Under the pieces are notes generated by a model. The model worked only from the letters and a program-made list of their open reading frames with translations. It ran no database searches and was not told the origin of the DNA. Shown piece by piece: positions 1 to 9,560 of a stretch of 47,590 nucleotides of DNA. Position numbers and translations under genes: made by a program. The stretch is from Candidatus Krumholzibacteriia bacterium. Lineage in GTDB: Bacteria; Krumholzibacteriota; Krumholzibacteriia; JAJRXK01. Location of the stretch: positions 1-47,590 of the forward strand of contig JAOZPE010000022.1 of NCBI GenBank assembly GCA_029932915.1, read 5' to 3'. How positions within the stretch are numbered: the first letter of the stretch is position 1; each line of letters starts with the position of its first letter.

Positions 1-836
1 TCGTGATCGATCCGGGGCATGGCGGGCGCGATCCGGGCACCCGTGGCTGCGGGGTCATCCGCGAGAAGGATCTGGTGCTGGGCATCGCCCGGGCGATGGC
101 CCGCGAATTGCGCGAACGCACGAACTTCAAGGTGGTGCTCACCCGCGACCGCGATCGCTACGTCGATCTGCATCGGCGAGTGGAGATCGCCCGCCGCAGC
201 GAGGGCGATCTCTTCGTGAGCATCCACGCCAACAGCGCCCGTTCGCGCAGTGCCCACGGGGTGGAGGTGTACTTCCTCTCGCCGCGGGGGGCCACCGACC
301 AGGCCGCGGCCGAGCTGGCCAACCGGGAGAACGCGGCCCACATGGTGGGCATGGAATCGGCGAGCGATGCGGACGACGTGATGATGTCCATCCTCATGGA
401 TCTGCAGTCGTCGGGGATCCTCCGCCGAAGCGGCCAGTTCGCCGAGTTGACCCTCCTGGAACTGTCGGGGGTGGACAAGGTGCAGGCCCGCTTCATCAAG
501 CAGGCCCGCTTCGCGGTCCTGCGCACCCTGTCGATGCCTTCGATCCTGGTCGAGGTGGGCTATCTCAGCAATCGCAGCGAGGCCAGGTACCTCAAGAAGG
601 CGAGCACGCAGCGGAAGATCGGGCGCGCCCTGGCCGAAGCGGTCATGGCATACTGTGAGCGCTACGGAGAGAAGGGACGTCCACAGATCGCCCGGCAGCG
701 CCGGCACCGGGTTCGCAGGGGGGACACCCTCTGGGATCTGGCCCGGCTCTACGGCACCAGCGTGTCCGCGATCAGCCGGGTGAACCATCTCGACGGCAAT
801 CGGATCCGGGTGGGGCAGGAGCTGATCCTGCCCTGA
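1..836 (+). CDS. N-acetylmuramoyl-L-alanine amidase (Amidase_3) with C-terminal LysM, 5'-truncated
   Basis: This is a zinc-dependent cell-wall amidase that would cut the bond between MurNAc and the peptide stem in the periplasm. The reading frame is open to the left edge. The first GTG (base 3) lies inside the family's first conserved strand, so the true start and any signal peptide are outside the window. Counting from that GTG, the Zn ligands appear as His6 (PGHGG), Glu21 and His75 (SIHAN), and the catalytic Glu is Glu184 in LVEVGYLSN. One LysM domain occupies about residues 231-277 (RGDTLWDLARLYG to the end) and should hold the enzyme on peptidoglycan. LysM at the C-terminus is a known Amidase_3 architecture. 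The TGA at 834-836 is 31 bases before the YbbR gene. The family call is secure; the role (cell separation or recycling) is not resolvable. Confidence 0.93.
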   Translation, partial: VIDPGHGGRDPGTRGCGVIREKDLVLGIARAMARELRERTNFKVVLTRDRDRYVDLHRRVEIARRSEGDLFVSIHANSARSRSAHGVEVYFLSPRGATDQAAAELANRENAAHMVGMESASDADDVMMSILMDLQSSGILRRSGQFAELTLLELSGVDKVQARFIKQARFAVLRTLSMPSILVEVGYLSNRSEARYLKKASTQRKIGRALAEAVMAYCERYGEKGRPQIARQRRHRVRRGDTLWDLARLYGTSVSAISRVNHLDGNRIRVGQELILP

Positions 837-867
837 GAGACTCACCCTCTTCGAAGGTCCTGGCATC

Positions 868-1809
868 TTGACGCGCAACCTCACGGTCCGAATCGTCTGT
901 GTCCTGCTGGCACTGGTGCTCTGGGCGCAGGCGGCGTCCCAGCAGGAGATGGAGAAGACCATCGAGCTTCCCCTGAAGTTCGTCGATCTTCCCGACAGCC
1001 TGGCCATCCGCCGTTCGCGGATTCCCTCGTCGGTGTGGATCCGGCTGCGCAACTCCAAACTTCGTTTCCTGCTCCACGACATCTTCCGGCGCGAACGGGG
1101 CGAGGTGCAGGTGAGCCTGGCCGCGGTCGGCGAGGGCGAATTCCACCACGACATCTCCCCGCGCGAGGTCTTCGCCGACGGCACGCCCCTGGGGATCGAG
1201 AGCCCCACCACCCTGCACATGAAGATCTATCCCCGCCGCAGCCGCCTGGTCGGGGTACGGGTGGTCCTGGACGGCCGTCTGGACGAGGGGCTGGTTCTCA
1301 CCAGCCGCCCGGCGGTCACCCCTTCGGAGGTGCAGGTGGAAGGCGCGGCTCCACTGGTGGACACCATCGACCACATCAACACCGTGCCCCTGAAGGTCTC
1401 CCACCGCGCACACTCCTTCCGCGAGACGGTCGACCTGCAGTCGCCCGACCCCGATCTGAGGTTGTTGCCCCGCGAGGTGGATGTCTCCTTGAGCATCGAC
1501 GAGATCATCGAACGCAGCTTCGCCAACGTGCCCCTGTCGGTATTGAGCGATTTCGTCGACACCACCCGTATCGTGGTGCAGCCGGAGCTGGCCCAGGTAC
1601 GCCTCACCGGCCCGGCCCGGGTGGTGAACGCCCTGCGGCCGCAGGACATCTCGGTGGTGCTGCACCTGAGCCGTGATGCCACCGGTGTCCAGCAGGTGGA
1701 ACCGGAGGTGCTGGTCCCGGACACCGTGCTCTCCACCCAGGTGGATCCGCCCACCTTCCAGGTCATCATCGGTGGCGAGGGAAAGGGCGCAGGGGGGAAG
1801 AAGAGATGA
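868..1809 (+). CDS. YbbR-domain membrane-anchored protein
   Basis: This 313-residue protein has one N-terminal membrane segment (about residues 7-22) followed by beta-rich repeats of YbbR type, so most of it should sit outside the cytoplasmic membrane. YbbR proteins include CdaR, a partner of the c-di-AMP cyclase CdaA; no cyclase gene is visible here. The start is TTG at 868, chosen because the hydrophobic segment begins almost at once and no ATG lies upstream in frame near it; an AAGG at 854-857 could serve as ribosome-binding site. The length fits a protein with two to three YbbR units. The stop overlaps the next start (ATGA at 1806). The family call rests on overall layout and beta-repeat pattern rather than on catalytic residues, so confidence is moderate. 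Confidence 0.7.
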   Translation: MTRNLTVRIVCVLLALVLWAQAASQQEMEKTIELPLKFVDLPDSLAIRRSRIPSSVWIRLRNSKLRFLLHDIFRRERGEVQVSLAAVGEGEFHHDISPREVFADGTPLGIESPTTLHMKIYPRRSRLVGVRVVLDGRLDEGLVLTSRPAVTPSEVQVEGAAPLVDTIDHINTVPLKVSHRAHSFRETVDLQSPDPDLRLLPREVDVSLSIDEIIERSFANVPLSVLSDFVDTTRIVVQPELAQVRLTGPARVVNALRPQDISVVLHLSRDATGVQQVEPEVLVPDTVLSTQVDPPTFQVIIGGEGKGAGGKKR

Positions 1810-2678
1810 AGGGTCTCGGGGAGGCCGGCACCTGGATCATCTTCGCTCTGGTGGTGGCCGCGGCGTTGAGCACCTTCCTGCCCCTGCAGGGACCGCAGAT
1901 GCCGGGGACCCTGCGCCTGGCGGTGCTCGAGGGCCCGGGCACGGCGCGGACCCTCAGCGGGGTGAACTCGTTCTGCTCGTACCTGAGCGAGGAGATCCGG
2001 CGGACGGTCAAGCCGGTGGTGGTCCGTGCACCGGAACTCCAGGACGGCTTCGGGGGTGCGCACGTCGTGCTCGTGCCGGCGGAGCTGATGCCGTCGGGAT
2101 GGGAGGTGCTGGCGTGGGTGAAGGGTGAGGGGATGGGTGCGGCACACGATCGGCCGTACGTGGTGTATCCCAAGAGCCAGGACTGGGCCGAGCTGCCCGC
2201 GCCGAGGTTGATCCTGGGCGACCGGTGGACCTGGGCCGGGGGCCAAGGGGCGGTGGCGTATCTCCAGGAGCGGGGCCACCCGTTGGAAGGCGGATTCTCC
2301 CGGGTGGAGGCGGGGGTGGACATCTACGACCACACCCCCGTGCTGGCCGCGCTCGTGTACGGCGCCTTCGACGTGGCGGTGGTGCGCGAGAGTGATCTGC
2401 GGCGGGCGGTCCGGGCGGGATGGGTCGATCCCGAGCGCTTCGTCTTCGGGCCCGCCGGGCCGGCGGGCAACGGTCTGGTCCTGGCCGCTTCGACCGCCCT
2501 GGGCAGCGGGGCGCGGGGCAAGGTGCGGACGGCGGCGCTCAACCTCTCCACCTTCGGCTTCGATCGCAAGCACCTGCCCGCGGCGGCGGCGCTGAACGGG
2601 CTGGCGATCCTGGGCATCGAGGGCTTCGTGCCCGACCGGATCTTCCCCAGCCTGTTGCCGCCCTCGGGATCGCGATGA
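1806..2678 (+). CDS. membrane-anchored PhnD-like periplasmic binding protein
   Basis: This 290-residue protein starts with a single hydrophobic helix (about residues 9-26) without a lipobox. It continues as an alpha/beta protein resembling phosphate/phosphonate ABC-transporter binding proteins: a run near residues 177-200 (YDHTPVLAALVYGAFDVAVV) matches the lobe where such proteins have a conserved ligand-contact loop, and a hydrophobic segment ending LGIEGFVP lies near the C-terminus. No permease or ATPase gene is adjacent, so it may sense or anchor rather than feed a transporter. It overlaps ybbR by 4 bases (ATGA at 1806) and the VanZ-like gene by 4 bases (ATGA at 2675), which points to translational coupling. 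The fold call is tentative. Confidence 0.5.
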   Translation: MKGLGEAGTWIIFALVVAAALSTFLPLQGPQMPGTLRLAVLEGPGTARTLSGVNSFCSYLSEEIRRTVKPVVVRAPELQDGFGGAHVVLVPAELMPSGWEVLAWVKGEGMGAAHDRPYVVYPKSQDWAELPAPRLILGDRWTWAGGQGAVAYLQERGHPLEGGFSRVEAGVDIYDHTPVLAALVYGAFDVAVVRESDLRRAVRAGWVDPERFVFGPAGPAGNGLVLAASTALGSGARGKVRTAALNLSTFGFDRKHLPAAAALNGLAILGIEGFVPDRIFPSLLPPSGSR

Positions 2679-3120
2679 GTCCGGGCGATTCCCCTGCTCC
2701 CTCGCGTCTGGCGTTCCGTCTGCCCCTGCTGGTGTGGATGGGGGTGATCCTGGCTGTCTCCTCCATTCCCGGTCCCACCCTGCAGATGGTGGGCTTCTCG
2801 GTGGCCGATTCCTTTTCCCACGGATTCGAGTACGCCATCCTGGGCTTCCTGGCCTACCGCCTCTTTCGGGCGGAGGGGAAGAGCCGAGGCCGGGCATGGC
2901 TGTCGAGCGTGCTCCTGGCGGCGCTCATGGGGGCGGTCGATGAGAACTACCAGCGCCTGATCCCCGAGCGGATCTCATCGTGGTCCGACTGGGCCGCCGA
3001 CATCACCGGAGGCGGCATCGGAGGCGCCGTGGCAATCGTGTACTATGTTCTGACCGATCGTTTCCACGGTGGAGTGGGAACGGAGGATCCAAGCGGCCGC
3101 TCGCCGGCAGGAGGAGATTC

Positions 3121-3124
<4 letters not shown>
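2675..3124 (+). CDS. VanZ-like membrane protein
   Basis: This 149-residue protein has three to four predicted membrane helices and VanZ-family signatures: a first helix ending in SSIPGP, a second beginning SFSHGFEYAILGFL, then an acidic DENYQ motif followed by ISSWSDWAADITGG. VanZ gives low-level teicoplanin resistance in enterococci; most homologues have unknown roles in envelope physiology, and nothing here indicates resistance. The start is ATG at 2675, overlapping the upstream stop. The same frame is open further upstream, but that part would overlap the PhnD-like gene and carries no VanZ sequence. The stop (TGA 3122-3124) overlaps the aspS start. Confidence 0.82.
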
Positions 3125-4919
<1,795 letters not shown>

Positions 4920-4923
<4 letters not shown>

Positions 4924-4947
4924 CAGTACCAGGGCTCGGGTTATGTT
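4920..4947 (+). promoter_or_regulatory. sigma70-type promoter upstream of the lipoprotein pair
   Basis: A perfect TTGACA (4920-4925) overlaps the aspS stop codon. After 16 bp comes TATGTT (4942-4947, four of six consensus bases). Transcription would start near 4954, giving a leader of about 108 nt before the lipoprotein start at 5062. The prediction comes from sequence only. Confidence 0.6.
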
Positions 4948-4956
4948 GCCCTGGTA
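4927..4956. promoter_or_regulatory. perfect 9-bp inverted repeat spanning the -10 element
   Basis: TACCAGGGC (4927-4935) and GCCCTGGTA (4948-4956) are exact inverted copies separated by 12 bases that contain the -10 hexamer. It could be an operator for a dimeric regulator or an RNA hairpin ending the aspS transcript. No T-run follows, so a simple intrinsic terminator is less likely. Confidence 0.5.
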
Positions 4957-5061
4957 TGAACGAAACATGTTCCACGCCGAGGCGCTTCTGTGCGCTGTTG
5001 GCGGGACCCAACGTTGGCGCCTCCACGGTTGATTGGTGGCGCGAGAGGAGGTGCAGCGGGC

Positions 5062-5340
5062 TTGAAGAACATGATCAGGCTCGTCACCGTTTGCACGATC
5101 GGTCTGGCAATCTTTGCCACGGGCTGTTCCAAGAACGAACCCTGCGCCACGGATCCGGCCCAGATCGAAGACGCCCGTGCGGAACTGCAAACGGCACAAG
5201 GACAGTTGGACTCCGCCAAGGCCCAGCTGCAGGCGGCCGAGAGCCAGAAGGCGGATCTAGAGAAGAAGCTCGCCGAACTTCCCGACAAGGGAGAACTCGA
5301 CGAACAGTTGTACACCCTCAAGAAGGGCAGCGGCCGCTAG
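5062..5340 (+). CDS. small coiled-coil lipoprotein
   Basis: This 92-residue protein has a hydrophobic signal segment and a lipobox ending ATGC, with the lipidated Cys at residue 22. Residues about 32-75 form an Ala/Gln/Leu/Lys-rich heptad pattern typical of a coiled coil, as in small Lpp-like or YgdR-size envelope lipoproteins. I do not recognise a specific family. The TTG start at 5062 is preferred over ATG 5071 because AGGAGG (5046-5051) lies 10 bases before the TTG but 19 before the ATG. It is 27 bases before the LysM lipoprotein gene; the pair probably shares the promoter at 4920 and may work together as envelope spacers or peptidoglycan tethers. Confidence 0.8.
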   Translation: MKNMIRLVTVCTIGLAIFATGCSKNEPCATDPAQIEDARAELQTAQGQLDSAKAQLQAAESQKADLEKKLAELPDKGELDEQLYTLKKGSGR

Positions 5341-5367
5341 GCCCCGCGCCGGAAAGGATCGATCACG

Positions 5368-6066
5368 ATGAGTACCAAGATGATCCACCGCGCGGGCTTT
5401 GCTCTGGTGGCGGTTGGCCTCTTCTCCCTTCTCGGCTGCTCCGGCGGCGTCGACCGGCAGGTGGATGTCAGCGCGGGGGAGTACTACACCCCTGAAGAGG
5501 TGCAGAAGCTCGACAAGGACCAGTACCAGTCGTACTGCGCCTCCCTGGACCAGGAACTGCAGACGGTGAGCGAGTCGGCCAGTGACGCCAAGACCCAGGC
5601 CGACCAGACGCAGACCCAGGTGGCCGCGGTCCAGGCCGAGGTGAAGAAGCTCGAGAGCGACTACAACTCGAAGAAGGCCGATGTCGACGCGGTGCAGAGC
5701 GAGATCGACTACTACGAGGGCCTTCCCAAGGTCTGGACGGTCAAGGAGGGCGAGTTCCTCTACGGGATCTCCGCCCTGGAGGAGATCTATGCCGATCCCC
5801 TCAAGTGGCCCCGGATCTACCGCGCGAACAAGGACAAGATCGAGGATCCGAACCTGATCTACCCCGGTTGGGAATTGACCATCCCGCGTGACTGGCCCAC
5901 CACCTGGGTGGTCCAGGAGGACGAGTACCTGGGCAAGATCGCCTGGTACTGGGAGGTCTACGACGATCCGGCCCAGTGGACGAAGCTCTACGAGGCGAAC
6001 AAGGATCAGATCAGCGATCCGGACATCATCTGGCCTGGCTGGGAACTGCGCATTCCCCGCGACTGA
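5368..6066 (+). CDS. lipoprotein with coiled coil and two LysM-like domains
   Basis: This 232-residue protein has a signal segment and lipobox SLLGC (Cys24). Residues about 55-118 are an Asp/Gln/Ala-rich coiled coil (VSESASDAKTQAD onwards). Two LysM-like modules follow, about 121-175 and 177-231. They agree at roughly half their positions, including ANKD.I.DP...PGWEL.IPRD, so they are an internal duplication. The W..YR.N...I.DP..IYPG pattern resembles the LysM of YgaU-type proteins. A lipid anchor plus peptidoglycan-binding modules on a coiled-coil stalk suggests a membrane-to-peptidoglycan tether; that is inference. A GGAAAGGA-type ribosome-binding site precedes ATG 5368. A strong hairpin terminator lies about 30 bases after the stop. 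Confidence 0.85.
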   Translation: MSTKMIHRAGFALVAVGLFSLLGCSGGVDRQVDVSAGEYYTPEEVQKLDKDQYQSYCASLDQELQTVSESASDAKTQADQTQTQVAAVQAEVKKLESDYNSKKADVDAVQSEIDYYEGLPKVWTVKEGEFLYGISALEEIYADPLKWPRIYRANKDKIEDPNLIYPGWELTIPRDWPTTWVVQEDEYLGKIAWYWEVYDDPAQWTKLYEANKDQISDPDIIWPGWELRIPRD

Positions 6067-6098
6067 GGCTCGATTCTTCCCCTTTTCGGGGCGTATGC

Positions 6099-6132
6099 GC
6101 CCCCGGCCCAGGCCGGGGGCGTTTCGCGTTTT
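6099..6132 (+). terminator. rho-independent terminator after the LysM lipoprotein gene
   Basis: GCCCCCGGCC (6099-6108) pairs perfectly with GGCCGGGGGC (6111-6120). The CA between the arms means the innermost pairs must open to form a loop. A T-rich stretch with a TTTT run follows directly (6121-6132). It sits 33 bases after the stop at 6066 and closes the lipoprotein operon. Confidence 0.8.
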
Positions 6133-6171
6133 CTTCGCCCGGCTTCGGCATGCCGCCTGCTCTCTGGTGTC

Positions 6172-6200
6172 TTGCAGCGCTCCGGGCGGTGGGATAGATT
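6172..6200 (+). promoter_or_regulatory. candidate promoter of the phoH-pgpH-ybeY operon
   Basis: TTGCAG (6172-6177) and TAGATT (6195-6200) are separated by 17 bp, the optimal spacing, but match consensus at only three and four of six positions. It lies just after the terminator of the preceding operon and about 80 bases before the phoH start, where a promoter is expected. Confidence 0.45.
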
Positions 6201-6221
6201 TCTGGTTGGGAGCCCTTGGCC

Positions 6222-6242
6222 GCCCGCAACTCCTTTGCGGGC
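6222..6242 (+). promoter_or_regulatory. leader hairpin upstream of phoH
   Basis: GCCCGCAA (6222-6229) and TTGCGGGC (6235-6242) form a perfect 8-bp stem with a 5-base loop, ending 37 bases before the phoH ATG. There is no T-run after it, so it looks like an mRNA 5' structure rather than a terminator. I see no recognisable riboswitch class. Confidence 0.4.
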
Positions 6243-6279
6243 ATGCACCTGGCTCCTCCGACCCCGGCGCTTGGCCTCG

Positions 6280-7269
6280 ATGAACGAAAAGCGAACCACC
6301 ATCTCTCTGGAAGGCCTGGATCTGCTCCAGTTCCTGGGGCGTCACGATGCCAACCTCCGCCACCTCGAAGAGCGTTTCGACGGCACCCTGGTCGTGCGCG
6401 GTGACCGGCTCATCCTGCAGGGAGAGGCCCGGCAGGTGGAGGCCATGGAGAAGTCGATGCGCCGGGTGCTCGAGTGGGTCCAGCAGGGCCGGCGGGTCGA
6501 TCCGGAGAGCCTCGACCGCATCCTGGACGGGGAGGCCTCCTGGGAGGACGAGCTTGTGGCCAAGGGGCTGCGGCTCAACGGGGGGCGGCGGCTGACCGTC
6601 CATCCCCGCACCCTGGGGCAGGCGCGCTATCTGGAGGCGGTAGCCGAGCACGACGTGGTCTTCGCGGTGGGACCGGCCGGCACCGGCAAGACCTATCTGG
6701 CCGTGGTGGTCGCCCTGCGCGCGCTGCTGGACCACGAGGTCGAGCGGATCTTCCTGGTGCGTCCGGCGGTGGAGGCCGGCGAGCAACTCGGTTTCCTGCC
6801 CGGTGACCTTCAGGAGAAGGTGGACCCCTATCTGCGCCCGCTCTACGATGCGCTCAGTGAGTGCCTGGGAACCTCCCGGGTGGCGAAGTACCTGGCGAAC
6901 GGAACCATCGAGGTGGCTCCCCTGGCCTACATGCGTGGAAGAACCCTCAACCGGGCCTTCGTCATCCTCGACGAAGCCCAGAACACCACCCTCGGCCAGA
7001 TGAAGATGTTCCTGACCCGCATCGGTGAAGGCACCCGGGCCATCGTCACCGGCGATGTCACCCAGATCGATCTGGCCGAACCCACCTCGAGTGGACTTGT
7101 CCAGGTGCGCGCCATCCTGCAGGGAGTCAACGGGGTGAGCTTCGTCGATCTCGGCGAGCGCGACGTCGTCCGCCATCCCCTGGTGCGGCGGATCGTGGCC
7201 GCGTTCGAGGATCGCCGCAACGGCCGTGAGGACCACTCCGGCGATTCCGGGCCGAAGGCGGAGTCATGA
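6280..7269 (+). CDS. phoH: PhoH family ATPase
   Basis: Cytoplasmic P-loop ATPase of 329 residues, the normal size for chromosomal PhoH/YbeZ. The Walker A motif is GPAGTGKT (131-138) and Walker B is VILDEAQN (228-235), with the conserved RPAVEAGE between them. In many bacteria phoH is adjacent to ybeY and acts with it in 16S rRNA maturation or RNA handling; here one gene (pgpH) separates them, an arrangement also known from Firmicutes. The start is ATG 6280. The frame is open 36 codons further upstream, but that part overlaps the candidate promoter and leader hairpin. No good Shine-Dalgarno is visible. The stop overlaps the pgpH start (ATGA at 7266). Confidence 0.95.
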   Translation: MNEKRTTISLEGLDLLQFLGRHDANLRHLEERFDGTLVVRGDRLILQGEARQVEAMEKSMRRVLEWVQQGRRVDPESLDRILDGEASWEDELVAKGLRLNGGRRLTVHPRTLGQARYLEAVAEHDVVFAVGPAGTGKTYLAVVVALRALLDHEVERIFLVRPAVEAGEQLGFLPGDLQEKVDPYLRPLYDALSECLGTSRVAKYLANGTIEVAPLAYMRGRTLNRAFVILDEAQNTTLGQMKMFLTRIGEGTRAIVTGDVTQIDLAEPTSSGLVQVRAILQGVNGVSFVDLGERDVVRHPLVRRIVAAFEDRRNGREDHSGDSGPKAES

Positions 7270-9560
7270 ATTCCTGGCGCCAGGTGCTGCGCCGATCCCG
7301 GCGAGCCGACAGTGAAGCGCCGCGCAACCGCTGGTGGCCGAAGGAATGGTCGCTGCGCACCATCGCCCTCGGCGCTCTGCCGATGCTGGCACTGACCGCT
7401 CTGCATCTGGTCCTCTTCCCTCCCATCCACACCAGTCCCACCCTGCAACTGGAAGTGGGGGACATCACCGAACACGAGATCCGTGCGCCCTTTCCCTTCC
7501 GCGCCCCGCGGGCGCGGCGGGAACTCGAGGCGGCCCGGCTGGAGGCCTCGCGCCGGGTGGAGCCCGTCTATCTGAAGGAGGAGGCGGCCCAGAGGCGCTC
7601 GGAGGAGGACGTCGAGCGCTTCCTGCAGCGTGCGGCCGAGTTGGCAGCCCAGGACAGCCTGGGTCCTTCCCGCCGGGTCGAACTCCTCCAGCGGGAGTTC
7701 CACGGCATCGAGCGGGAGCACCTGCAGTGGTTCCTGGACCGGCGTGACCGCGAACGGGTCGCCGAGAAGATCCGCACCCTGGCGCACCGTCTGCTCGACC
7801 GCGGCATCGTCGACACCACACCGCGGGGCAACTACAGCCTCATCCATGTCTTCGACCCCCGCACCTCCCAGGACACGATCGTCGAGGTCGATGATCTCGT
7901 GCTGGGCTATCGTCTGAACGAGGCGGTGAAGAAGGAGGCGGTGGGCATCTTCCACCGGGCCGCCGATCGGGCCGCGGTGGCGGACATCCTCTCCTACCTG
8001 TTGACTCCCAATCTCTCCTACGACGACACCCGCACCGAGGAGCGGCGGAACGCCGCGGTGGCCGCGGTCTCCACCGATCGCGAGTACGCGCGCAACGAGC
8101 GCATCCTCGACAGCGGGGTGAGGGTCACCCGGGAGGACCTGGAGGTGTTGTCGGCCCTGGAGGACGCCCGCCGGGAGAGGGCCCTGGCCTCCGATCGCGG
8201 CATCGCCTTTCGTCTGCGGGCGGGAAGACTGGTCCTGGTGCTCTTCCTGCTGGGTGGCCTGTGCCTCACCCTGAGCGGACGCTACCGGGTGAATCTCAGC
8301 GACACCCGGCGTTATCTGCTGTTGTCGGTCCTGCTGGCGATCCATCTCGTGCTGGTGTGGTTCGCGCTGAGTCACGATGTCCTGGGTCCGGTGGCCGCTC
8401 CCTTCGTATTGTTGGCCATGTTGTCGACCATCCTGCTCGGAGAGGGTGCGGCGGCGAGGATCACCGGAACGGGCATCCTGTTGATCGCCGTGTTGCCCTC
8501 GATCTCGGCCACGATGATCGTGGTGTGGACCATCGCCGGTGTCGCTGCGATGGTCAGTGTGCGCCGGGTGCGCAATCGCAACCAGTTCTACAAGGCCGCC
8601 GCCGCGGTGTCCGGAGCCTACGCGGTCTCGGTGGGGGCCCTTCACCTCGGTCAAGCGGCCGACTTCTCCGCCTGGCTCCATCCCGTCCTGCTGGGAGTGG
8701 GCAGTGGGGTGGCCAGTACCGCCCTGACCCTCTTCGTCCTGCCGGTCTTCGAGAGCATCTTCGAGATCACCACCGATCTGACGCTGCTGGAGCTGAGCGA
8801 TCTGAATCATCCCCTTCTGCAGAGAATGGCCCTGGAAGCGCCGGGAACCTTCCACCACAGCCAGGTGGTGGGAACCCTGGCCGAGGCGGCGGCCCGCGCC
8901 ATCGGGGCCAACAGCCTGAAGACCCGCGTGGGCGCCAACTACCACGACATCGGAAAGCTGCTCAAGCCCCGCTACTACGTGGAGAACCAGGGGGGCGGAT
9001 CCAACGTCCATGACGAGCTCACGCCGCACATGAGCGCCCTGGTCATCGCCGCCCACGTGAAGGACGGAATCGAACTGGGGCGGCAGTGGGGTCTGCCCAA
9101 GGACGTCATCGACTTCATCCCCGAACACCACGGCACCGGCGTCATGCGGTACTTCTACCACAAGGCCCTCGAGGCCGATCAGGGCGCCGTGGTGAAGGTC
9201 GACGACTTCCGCTACCCCGGCCCCAAACCCCGCTCGAAGGAGACGGCCATCGTCATGCTGGCCGACGGGGTCGAAGCGGGTACCCGTTCGCTGAGACGGC
9301 CCACGCCCAGCCGCATCCGCGAGATGGTGCGCAGCGTCATCGAGCACAAGATGGAAGAGGGCGAACTCGACGATTGCGGGCTGACCATGCGCGATCTGGC
9401 CGCGATCCGTGAGGCATTCATCCCCATCCTGGTGGGCATCCACCACCAGCGGGTGGCGTACCCCGGTCAGAAGGAACACGAGGACAAGAAGGAAAAGGAG
9501 AGTCTTGAAACTCGAACTCAGCGTCGACGCGGCTCCGATTCGGTGGCGTCCCAGTCCTGA
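7266..9560 (+). CDS. pgpH: 7TM-HD family cyclic-di-AMP phosphodiesterase (PgpH-like)
   Basis: This 764-residue protein has the 7TMR-HD layout: a first membrane helix (about 32-52), a large extracytoplasmic 7TMR-HDED region rich in charged helices (about 55-310), a membrane block (about 320-500), and a cytoplasmic HD domain (about 525-690). HD metal ligands are visible: His in FHHSQ (530-531), the paired His560-Asp561 in YHDIGK, and a later EHHGTG. PgpH of Listeria and homologues hydrolyse c-di-AMP to pApA. Substrate specificity here is inferred from family membership. It overlaps phoH by 4 bases and ybeY by 56 bases. The neighbouring CorC-like and MgtE ion transporters fit a role in ion and osmotic balance. 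Confidence 0.9.
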   Translation: MNSWRQVLRRSRRADSEAPRNRWWPKEWSLRTIALGALPMLALTALHLVLFPPIHTSPTLQLEVGDITEHEIRAPFPFRAPRARRELEAARLEASRRVEPVYLKEEAAQRRSEEDVERFLQRAAELAAQDSLGPSRRVELLQREFHGIEREHLQWFLDRRDRERVAEKIRTLAHRLLDRGIVDTTPRGNYSLIHVFDPRTSQDTIVEVDDLVLGYRLNEAVKKEAVGIFHRAADRAAVADILSYLLTPNLSYDDTRTEERRNAAVAAVSTDREYARNERILDSGVRVTREDLEVLSALEDARRERALASDRGIAFRLRAGRLVLVLFLLGGLCLTLSGRYRVNLSDTRRYLLLSVLLAIHLVLVWFALSHDVLGPVAAPFVLLAMLSTILLGEGAAARITGTGILLIAVLPSISATMIVVWTIAGVAAMVSVRRVRNRNQFYKAAAAVSGAYAVSVGALHLGQAADFSAWLHPVLLGVGSGVASTALTLFVLPVFESIFEITTDLTLLELSDLNHPLLQRMALEAPGTFHHSQVVGTLAEAAARAIGANSLKTRVGANYHDIGKLLKPRYYVENQGGGSNVHDELTPHMSALVIAAHVKDGIELGRQWGLPKDVIDFIPEHHGTGVMRYFYHKALEADQGAVVKVDDFRYPGPKPRSKETAIVMLADGVEAGTRSLRRPTPSRIREMVRSVIEHKMEEGELDDCGLTMRDLAAIREAFIPILVGIHHQRVAYPGQKEHEDKKEKESLETRTQRRRGSDSVASQS

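Noticed and set aside
2420-2674. Upstream extension of the VanZ-like frame, and similar extensions before aspS (2980), ybeY (9409), glyQ (13907) and ppdK (24680)
   Set aside because: Each extension lies inside the preceding gene or a noncoding leader, lacks conserved family sequence, and a better start with a ribosome-binding site or a 4-base overlap exists downstream.
4927-4956. Hairpin after aspS considered as a plain intrinsic terminator
   Set aside because: No T-run follows, and the dyad encloses a -10 element below a perfect -35, so an operator or mixed role is at least as likely.
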